From Bryobacterales bacterium (GTDB lineage: Bacteria > Acidobacteriota > Terriglobia > Bryobacterales > Bryobacteraceae): DNA of 11,266 nt. The DNA lies in contig DNFG01000339.1 in NCBI GenBank assembly GCA_003487005.1, forward strand, positions 1 through 11,266. The letters are read 5' to 3'. Within the stretch, counting starts at the first letter, position 1; each line of letters begins with the position of its first letter. Position numbers and translations under genes: made by a program. Positions 6,695 through 11,266 of the stretch are shown here, piece by piece. The notes under the pieces were generated by a model. That model had not been told where the DNA came from, ran no database searches, and saw only the letters and a program-made list of their open reading frames with translations.

Positions 6695-7999
6695 TTAGCT
6701 GACGACTTCGAGGATCAACTCGCGCGGCTCCGGCGGGTTTGATGACAGCCGGAAGGCGTCTTCCACGCGCTCCGCCGCCTCTTCCAGCCGGTCTTCCTTG
6801 GTGTAGTAAATGCGGCACAGCACGCCGCCTTCGTCCACCTTCTCCCCAGCCTTCACCTGCAGGATCACGCCCACTGCCGGGTCGATCGAATCTTCCTTTG
6901 TGTCGCGCCCCGCGCCGATCATCGCCGATGCCAGCCCGATCTCCTCGGCATCGATCGCCGACACGTAACCGCCCCGCGGTGCCGTGATCTCCATCGCGCC
7001 CGTCGCGTTCGGCAGCATGTCGAACCGGTCCAGCACCATCGGATCCCCGCCCTGCGCCGCGATCACGTCCCGCAACTTCTTGAAGCCCGAGCCGTCCAGC
7101 AGCCGCGCCTGCGCCACTTCCCGCGCGTCTTCCAGCGTCTCCGTCAGCTTCGCCAGGAAGATCATCCGCGCCGCCAGTTCCAGCGACAGCCGCGTCAGAT
7201 CCGGCGGCCCCGCATTCAACAGCGTCTGCGACACTTCCATCACTTCCAGCGCGTTCCCGATCGCGAAGCCCAGCGGCTGATTCATGTCCGTCAACAGCGC
7301 CTGCGCCCGCAGGTCATTCCGCCGCGCAATCGTGGTCATCAACTGCGCCAGCTTCCGCGCTTCCACCTGCCGCTTCATGAACGCCCCAGCGCCCACTTTC
7401 ACGTCCAGCACCAGCCCGTCCAGCGACACCGCCAGCTTCTTCGACATGATCGACGCCGCGATCAACGCCGTCGATTCCACCGTCCCCGTCGCGTCCCGCA
7501 GCGAGTACATCTTGCCGTCCGCCGGAGTCACTTCCTCCGTCTGACCCATGATCGCAATCCCGAGCGTCCGCAACTGCTCCTTGAATTGCTCCACCGTCAG
7601 CTTCGTGTTGAAGCCCGGAATCGCTTCCAGTTTGTCCAGCGTCCCGCCCGTGTGACCCAGCGCCCGCCCGGCCACCATCGGCACCACCACGCCCGCCGCC
7701 GCCGCCAGTGGCGCCGCGATCAGGCTTGTCTTGTCCCCAACGCCACCCGTCGAGTGCTTGTCCACCCGTGGGCCCGGCACGTCCGACAGGTCCAGACCCC
7801 CGCCAGACGCAAGCATGGCGGCGGTCATCGCCTCCACTTCCTGCTCCGACATGTTCTGAAAATAGACAGCCATCAGAAAGGCTGACATCTGGTATTCGGG
7901 AATCTCCCCGCGGGTGTAACTGTCCACCAGCCAGGTGATTTCCTCAGGCAGAAGCTCTTCGCCATTCCGCTTGCGGGTGATAAGATCGACGGTGCGCAT
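6695..7999 (-). CDS. deoA: Pyrimidine-nucleoside / thymidine phosphorylase
   Basis: Reversible phosphorolysis of thymidine, deoxyuridine or uridine to base plus (deoxy)ribose-1-phosphate; a cytoplasmic dimer. Numbered from ATG 7999 (434 residues, normal for the family): phosphate site DKHSTGGVGDKTS (80-92, His82), family signature GRALGHTGGTLDKLE (111-125), pyrimidine site with Arg168 (YSLRDATGTVES), Ser183 and Lys187 (ASIMSKK), then the C-terminal alpha/beta domain ending near 434. The sequence does not separate thymidine-specific (deoA) from broad pyrimidine (pdp) enzymes. A TTG at 8005, directly after an in-frame TGA, would add two residues; AAGGTGG lies 12 nt before that TTG and 18 nt before the ATG, so the start is uncertain. 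It is preceded by the longest gap of the block (67 nt), containing a small hairpin. Confidence 0.95.
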   Translation of the reverse strand: MRTVDLITRKRNGEELLPEEITWLVDSYTRGEIPEYQMSAFLMAVYFQNMSEQEVEAMTAAMLASGGGLDLSDVPGPRVDKHSTGGVGDKTSLIAAPLAAAAGVVVPMVAGRALGHTGGTLDKLEAIPGFNTKLTVEQFKEQLRTLGIAIMGQTEEVTPADGKMYSLRDATGTVESTALIAASIMSKKLAVSLDGLVLDVKVGAGAFMKRQVEARKLAQLMTTIARRNDLRAQALLTDMNQPLGFAIGNALEVMEVSQTLLNAGPPDLTRLSLELAARMIFLAKLTETLEDAREVAQARLLDGSGFKKLRDVIAAQGGDPMVLDRFDMLPNATGAMEITAPRGGYVSAIDAEEIGLASAMIGAGRDTKEDSIDPAVGVILQVKAGEKVDEGGVLCRIYYTKEDRLEEAAERVEDAFRLSSNPPEPRELILEVVS

Positions 8000-8018
8000 G
8001 GTCAATCAGTCAGCGTAC

Positions 8019-8034
8019 CACCTTCGGTAAGGTG
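8019..8034 (-). promoter_or_regulatory. Small hairpin upstream of deoA covering the Shine-Dalgarno-like sequence
   Basis: On the minus strand CACCTT, loop ACCG, AAGGTG forms a perfect 6-bp stem, extendable by a T-G pair. The 3' arm AAGGTG is the only Shine-Dalgarno-like sequence before the deoA start codons. No T-tract follows, so it does not look like an intrinsic terminator. A regulatory role is inference; a 6-bp stem can occur by chance. Confidence 0.3.
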
Positions 8035-8066
8035 AAGTAAAGCAACACTTTGCGCCCCCGCGCCTG

Positions 8067-8888
8067 TCAACCCGCCACCGGAATCACCGGCGGCATCGGA
8101 TACCGGTATCGCCCCGCGAACACTTCCCCGAACAACCCCAGCAGCCCTTCGTGAATCGCCCCGTTCGACGCCGCCACATGCTCGCCCGTCAACGACGCCG
8201 CTCCCCCCGTCATATCCGACACCCGCCCCCCGGCTTCCTCCACCAGCAACAACCCCGCCGCCATGTCCCACGGGTTCAAACCAAACTCCCAGAACCCGTC
8301 CAGACGCCCGCACGACACATACGCCAGGTCCAGCGCCGCTGCCCCGGCGCGTCTCACCCCGTGTGTCTGCATCGCCGCCTGATGGAAGAAGTGCACGTTG
8401 ATGTTCTCGTGCCGCTTCCGCGACGGAAACCCCGTCGCCAGCAGCGCCTCTTCAATCCGCCCCGCCTTCGACACCTGAATCCGCCGCCCGTTCAGAAACG
8501 CCCCGCCCCCGCGCTCCGCCGCGAACATCTCCTGCCGCACCGGATCGAACACCACCCCGCAAATCATCTCCCCCTTGCGCTCCAGCCCCAGCGTCACGTT
8601 GAACATCGGAAACCCGTGCGCGAAGTTCGTCGTCCCGTCCAGCGGATCCACGTACCACCGGTACTCCGTCCCCGCCTCCCGCAATCCACCCTCCTCCCCC
8701 AGCACCGCGTGCGACGGAAAATGGCTCTTCAGCCGCTCCACCACCAGAGCCTCCGACTGCCGGTCCGCCTCCGTCACCAGATCGAAATCGCCCTTCAACT
8801 CAAACCCGATCCGCCGCTCATAAAAATGCGCCAGCAGCGAACCGGCCTCGCGCGCAATGTCCGTCGCCGTCTCCAGATAGTGAGCCAT
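8067..8888 (-). CDS. suhB: Inositol-1-monophosphatase family protein (SuhB-like)
   Basis: Magnesium- and lithium-sensitive-type phosphatase of the FIG/IMPase superfamily, hydrolysing myo-inositol phosphates or related sugar phosphates; some members act instead on fructose-1,6-bisphosphate, PAP or NADP. The 273 residues match the family. Metal-site motifs are complete: VLGEEGG (62-68; Glu65), WYVDPLDGTTNF (78-89; Asp81, Asp84) and NPWDMAAG (205-212; Asp208). FDLVTEAD (35-42) is the usual N-terminal motif. The ATG at 8888 has AGGA 8 nt upstream. It lies 22 nt downstream of the Hfq-like gene. E. coli SuhB also works in ribosomal RNA transcription complexes, but nothing in this sequence tests that role, and the in vivo substrate remains open. 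Confidence 0.92.
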   Translation of the reverse strand: MAHYLETATDIAREAGSLLAHFYERRIGFELKGDFDLVTEADRQSEALVVERLKSHFPSHAVLGEEGGLREAGTEYRWYVDPLDGTTNFAHGFPMFNVTLGLERKGEMICGVVFDPVRQEMFAAERGGGAFLNGRRIQVSKAGRIEEALLATGFPSRKRHENINVHFFHQAAMQTHGVRRAGAAALDLAYVSCGRLDGFWEFGLNPWDMAAGLLLVEEAGGRVSDMTGGAASLTGEHVAASNGAIHEGLLGLFGEVFAGRYRYPMPPVIPVAG

Positions 8889-8910
8889 GTTGTCTTTCCT
8901 GTTTGGGTCG

Positions 8911-9147
8911 CTACTTCTCTCGAAGCTCGTAGATGTACCGGATGTCGTGCTTGTAAATGAACAGCTTCTCGCCGTCGTCCCGGTTCAGCCGGATGAAACC
9001 CGCGTCCCAGAACTCAATCACCCCGCAATGCTCCTCGCCGTCCTCCAGCTTGATGCACACCGGCACGTCGTTCTCCGTCAGATGCCGCAGGTAGACCACT
9101 TCCTGAAATGTCTGCGCAGGGGCTTTCGATTTGGGCAAAACGGGCAC
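8911..9147 (-). CDS. hfq: Divergent Hfq-like (Sm-fold) RNA chaperone
   Basis: A 78-residue protein that aligns by eye with Hfq, the hexameric RNA-binding regulator. Seen: TFQEVVYLRHL (13-23), comparable to the LQDPFLN helix of E. coli Hfq with one extra residue; VPVCIKLEDG (28-37), the first Sm strands; and YKHDI (65-69), matching the Sm2 signature YKHAI. Differences: the Arg-rich rim patch (RRER in E. coli) is TEND (24-27), and the Gln-Phe of the proximal face (E. coli 41-42) is Ala49-Gly50. The start is uncertain. A GTG at 9147 has AAGAGGAG ending only 1 nt before it, whereas a TTG at 9138 (residue 4) has the same site at 10 nt. The gene sits 23 nt after the VWA gene and 22 nt before suhB. 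It could instead be another LSm-like protein that does not serve sRNA pairing. Confidence 0.75.
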   Translation of the reverse strand: MPVLPKSKAPAQTFQEVVYLRHLTENDVPVCIKLEDGEEHCGVIEFWDAGFIRLNRDDGEKLFIYKHDIRYIYELREK

Positions 9148-9148
9148 G

Positions 9149-9156
9149 CTCCTCTT
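9149..9156 (-). promoter_or_regulatory. Ribosome binding site of the Hfq-like gene
   Basis: AAGAGGAG on the minus strand. It ends 1 nt before the GTG at 9147 but 10 nt before the in-frame TTG at 9138, so it raises the possibility that translation starts three codons later than the longest frame. Confidence 0.5.
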
Positions 9157-9170
9157 GATTCACCAGTGTA

Positions 9171-10142
9171 TCAGGGCCGGCGCTTCGGACCCCCCGCGGC
9201 CGGAGCCGCCACCACATCGTCCGAGAAATACCCGTTCCGCGCTCCCACGCTGTGCCCCGCCCGGTCCACCACCAGCGTCACCCGGTGAAACCGCTCTTTC
9301 GCCGGCGATACCCCCCGCGGATAGTACCCCAGCAAATACTGCGTCCGCAGATCCCTCAGAATCTCCGAAAATGCCTCGTCGATCGACGCCCCCAACGCCG
9401 GCATGAACATCCGCCCCCCCGTCCACTGCGCGAACGTCGCCAGCGCGTTCTCCCCCCGCAAATTTCGCCCCGCCCCCCCCCGCACCGGCGTCACCAGCAC
9501 CGCGTACAGCACCGCGTCCACGTCATGCAGCGCCTCCAGCGCCTCCTCGAACTTCACCCGGCTCGCCGTGTCCGCCCCATCGCTCACGATCAATACCACG
9601 TGCCGCCCGTCCCGCTTCTTCATCTCCCCGGCCGCCAGGTACACCGAATCAAACATCGCCGTCGCCCCCTCGCTCTTCAGCGTCCGCAAACCCCGCTCCA
9701 GCCGCCGCAAATCCCGCGTGTAGTCCGTGTGCAGCGTCACATCCGTGTTGAAACTGTATAGCGCCGCTTCATCCCGCTCATTGCCCTCCCTCAGCAGCGT
9801 CGCCAGAAACCGCCGGATGCTGTCCAGCTCATATCGCCGCTCCCGCTCCGTCGACCGGCTTGTGTCCACCACCATCGCGATGCTCAACGGCTGTTCTGTC
9901 CGCCGCTCGAAGATCGCGATCTCCTGCTCCACCCCGTTGTCGAAAATCTTGAAGTCCCCCTTCTCCAGCCCGCCCACCAGTTGCCCCTGCGGGCTCTTGA
10001 CCGTCGCCAGCATCCGCACCAGCCGCACATCCACCTTGAAGACCGGCGCCTCCTCCTCCTGCTGCTGTTGCCCCAACGCCCCCGCCGGCGCCAGCAGCAC
10101 CACCAGAGCCCACGCTACGGCCGCGGCAGCGACGCGTCCCAT
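9171..10142 (-). CDS. Exported VWFA-related domain protein (acidobacterial type)
   Basis: A 323-residue protein (from ATG 10142) with a Sec signal peptide (Arg3, then an Ala/Val/Leu core, cleavage near residue 24 before QQQQEEE). A short beta domain follows with GQLVGGLEKGDFKIFDNG (about 53-70), then a von Willebrand factor A domain from about residue 85. The metal-ion-dependent adhesion site is complete: DTSRS (Asp93, Ser95, Ser97), GATAM (Thr161) and VSDGAD (Asp188). The C-terminus (HSVGARNGYF) matches the usual ending of the VWFA-related proteins abundant in Acidobacteriota. These are presumed to bind proteins outside the inner membrane; no function is established. The ATG at 10142 is preferred over a GTG at 10157 because GGAGG lies 4 nt before it and the signal peptide then begins cleanly. 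The gene overlaps the MoaD-MoaE gene by 28 bp. It contains a run of nine G (9473-9481). Confidence 0.88.
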   Translation of the reverse strand: MGRVAAAAVAWALVVLLAPAGALGQQQQEEEAPVFKVDVRLVRMLATVKSPQGQLVGGLEKGDFKIFDNGVEQEIAIFERRTEQPLSIAMVVDTSRSTERERRYELDSIRRFLATLLREGNERDEAALYSFNTDVTLHTDYTRDLRRLERGLRTLKSEGATAMFDSVYLAAGEMKKRDGRHVVLIVSDGADTASRVKFEEALEALHDVDAVLYAVLVTPVRGGAGRNLRGENALATFAQWTGGRMFMPALGASIDEAFSEILRDLRTQYLLGYYPRGVSPAKERFHRVTLVVDRAGHSVGARNGYFSDDVVAAPAAGGPKRRP

Positions 10143-10843
10143 GCGCCCTCCACCCACACCTCGCCGTCCTCGAAATGCTCCTTCTTCCAGATCGGCACTC
10201 TCGTCTTCAACAGGTCCATCACCTCGCGCACCGCGTCAAAAGCCGCCGCCCGGTGTGGCGACGCCACCACCACGCTCACGCTCGCCTCCCCAATCTCCAG
10301 CCGTCCCAATCGGTGGACAATCGCCAGCCGCCCGATCCGGTGCCACACCGCCATCTCGCGCCCGATCTCCGCGATCACCTTCAACGCCATCGGCTCGTAA
10401 CCCTCATAATCCAGAAATCGCGTCGCCCGTCCCCCGCTGTTGTTCCGCACCACCCCCTCGAACGTCACCACCGCCCCGTCGCTCGCCCGCGTCAGCCGCG
10501 CCGCGAGCGCCGCCGAATCGATCCGCTCCCGCGTCAGCGCAAAAAAATGCCCGTCTTCCCCCTCGATCGCCGCCACCCACGGCCCCGAACCCCCGCTCAC
10601 CGGAGGCAAAAACGCCACCTCGTCGCCCTCCCGCAACACCGTCCCTCCCGTCGCGAACTCCTGGTTCACTGCCATCAGGATGCTCGCTTTCAACACCCCC
10701 AGACGCTCGTGCTCCCCCGCCAGGCGGTCAAAAACCGCCCCCGCCGTCGCGCCCGCCTCCACCTCCAGCGACCGCTCCGCGCACCCTGTCGCGTCCTTCA
10801 ATTGCCCGAAAAATAGAACTCGTATCGTCACGCTATCCGTCAT
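10115..10843 (-). CDS. moaDE: Fused molybdopterin synthase, MoaD-MoaE
   Basis: One 242-residue chain joining both subunits of molybdopterin synthase, which inserts two sulfurs into precursor Z (cPMP) to make molybdopterin. Residues 1-85 are MoaD: a ubiquitin-like fold starting IRVLFFGQLKDATG and ending FLPPVSGG, whose Gly84-Gly85 is the site that must become a thiocarboxylate. A short linker (SGPWVAAIEGEDG) leads to MoaE from about residue 98: VTFEGVVRNNSGG (126-138), YEGYEPMAL, HRLGRLEIGEASV (177-189), SPHRAAAF and LLKTRVPIWKKE (211-222) with the active-site lysines. Since the Gly-Gly is internal, sulfur transfer requires cleavage after Gly85; the mycobacterial fusion MoaX is processed this way. 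The start is the ATG at 10843, without a clear Shine-Dalgarno. This is the first gene of the minus-strand block and is divergent from the thioesterase gene. Confidence 0.93.
   Translation of the reverse strand: MTDSVTIRVLFFGQLKDATGCAERSLEVEAGATAGAVFDRLAGEHERLGVLKASILMAVNQEFATGGTVLREGDEVAFLPPVSGGSGPWVAAIEGEDGHFFALTRERIDSAALAARLTRASDGAVVTFEGVVRNNSGGRATRFLDYEGYEPMALKVIAEIGREMAVWHRIGRLAIVHRLGRLEIGEASVSVVVASPHRAAAFDAVREVMDLLKTRVPIWKKEHFEDGEVWVEGAWDASLPRP
10147..10151 (-). promoter_or_regulatory. Ribosome binding site of the VWA gene
   Basis: GGAGG on the minus strand, 4 nt before the ATG at 10142 and inside the end of the MoaD-MoaE gene. The spacing is short but it is the only good site here and supports 10142 over the GTG at 10157. 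Confidence 0.5.
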
Positions 10844-10887
10844 GCTAACAGACGCGCCCGCGCCTCCCTCGGGTTCCGTTTGTCACA
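10844..10887. promoter_or_regulatory. Divergent intergenic region, presumed to hold two promoters
   Basis: The 44-bp gap separates the start of the minus-strand block from the plus-strand thioesterase gene, so promoters for both should lie here or within the neighbouring 5' ends. I see no convincing -35/-10 pair, operator palindrome or strong Shine-Dalgarno. The call rests on gene orientation only. Confidence 0.35.
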
Positions 10888-11266
10888 ATGGAATTCGCCA
10901 ACATGACTTCCGCACCGCCCCCCTTCGCCGAAATCCGCACCCGCGTCCGCTACGCCGAAACCGACCAGATGGGCGTCGTCTACCACGCCAACTACCTCGT
11001 CTGGATGGAAATGGCCCGCACCGAACTCTGCCGCGTCCGCGGCTTCCGCTATCGCGACATCGAACGCGACGACCAACTCCGCCTCGCCGTCGCCGAAGTC
11101 AACTGCCGCTACCGCGCCCCCGCCCGCTACGACGACGAAATCATCGCCAAAGCCTGGGTCGCCCACGCCCACCCCCGCATGGTCACCTTTGCCTACGAAA
11201 TCCGCCACGAACTCTCCGGCGACATCTTCGCCACCGGCGAAACCCGCCACGTCATGATCGACTTCA
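10888..11266 (+). CDS. ybgC: YbgC/FadM-type acyl-CoA thioesterase (3' end outside window)
   Basis: The frame is open from the ATG at 10888 to the window end (126 residues visible; the family is about 130-150). It is a hot-dog-fold thioesterase of the 4-hydroxybenzoyl-CoA thioesterase/YbgC group, hydrolysing acyl-CoA thioesters in the cytoplasm. The signature is clear: RYAETDQMGVVYHANYLVWM (21-40), with the catalytic Asp26 and the conserved Gly29, Tyr32, His33 and Asn35. The strand pattern after it (VAEVNCRYRAPARYDDE, then VTFAYEIRHE and ATGETRHVMI) is also typical. A second in-frame ATG at 10903 is an alternative start and would remove five residues; neither start has a strong Shine-Dalgarno. 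Codons end mostly in C, in line with the C-rich plus strand. In many bacteria ybgC sits with tol-pal genes, but what follows here is not visible. Confidence 0.9.
   Translation, partial: MEFANMTSAPPPFAEIRTRVRYAETDQMGVVYHANYLVWMEMARTELCRVRGFRYRDIERDDQLRLAVAEVNCRYRAPARYDDEIIAKAWVAHAHPRMVTFAYEIRHELSGDIFATGETRHVMIDF

Noticed and set aside
8019..8034. Hairpin before deoA as an intrinsic terminator
   Set aside because: The stem is only 6 bp and no run of T follows on the minus strand.
8042..8070. TTGACA on the minus strand at the suhB stop as a -35 box for a deoA promoter
   Set aside because: The hexamer at the right spacing is TGTTGC, a poor -10, and the spacer is very G-rich; the match is probably chance.
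9727..10848. Plus-strand open frame of 373 codons
   Set aside because: It is opposite moaDE and the VWA gene and is dominated by Ser, Pro and Arg, as expected for the antisense of a G-rich coding strand; no recognisable domain.

Overview
The window is high-GC bacterial chromosome, almost entirely coding. Its protein types point to an Acidobacteriota genome, probably of the Solibacter/Bryobacter kind: a GWxTD-type domain behind a Pro-rich linker, a Tat-exported Gfo/Idh/MocA oxidoreductase, and a VWFA-related protein of the architecture common in Acidobacteria. This assignment is inferred from family content; there is no rRNA or other marker here.

Layout. On the left, two plus-strand genes: the 3' end of a protein with a Pro-rich linker, a coiled coil and a GWxTD-like domain (2-703), then a Tat-signal Gfo/Idh/MocA oxidoreductase (719-1846). 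The second ends in a 4-bp overlap with the last gene of a long minus-strand block. That block holds ten genes read right to left from 10843 to 1843: a MoaD-MoaE fusion, a VWA protein, a small Hfq-like Sm protein, an inositol-monophosphatase/SuhB-type phosphatase, pyrimidine-nucleoside phosphorylase (deoA/pdp), a concentrative nucleoside transporter (nupC), purine-nucleoside phosphorylase (punA), cytidine deaminase (cdd), an MtaD-like amidohydrolase with a signal peptide, and an MDR-family dehydrogenase. Gaps are at most about 25 nt or genes overlap, except for 67 nt before deoA, so the block looks like one operon or two joined transcription units. On the right, a divergent plus-strand YbgC-type acyl-CoA thioesterase starts at 10888 and runs off the window.

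How the genes work together. The core (deoA-nupC-punA-cdd-amidohydrolase) forms a nucleoside salvage route. NupC imports nucleosides. Cdd converts cytidine to uridine. The two phosphorylases split pyrimidine and 6-oxopurine nucleosides into base plus (deoxy)ribose-1-phosphate. The amidohydrolase, apparently exported, may deaminate adenosine-type nucleosides before uptake, which would suit a PNP carrying the Asn typical of inosine/guanosine-specific enzymes. The genes upstream (molybdopterin synthase, VWA, Hfq-like, SuhB-like) have no obvious pathway link to salvage.

No tRNA, rRNA, CRISPR, insertion sequence or phage gene was seen, and no gene-free stretch exceeds 300 bases. Nothing here is clearly a wholly new system. 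The most unusual items are the divergent acidic Hfq-like protein, the exported deaminase in the salvage operon, the fused molybdopterin synthase, and a GWxTD-like domain lacking its Trp.
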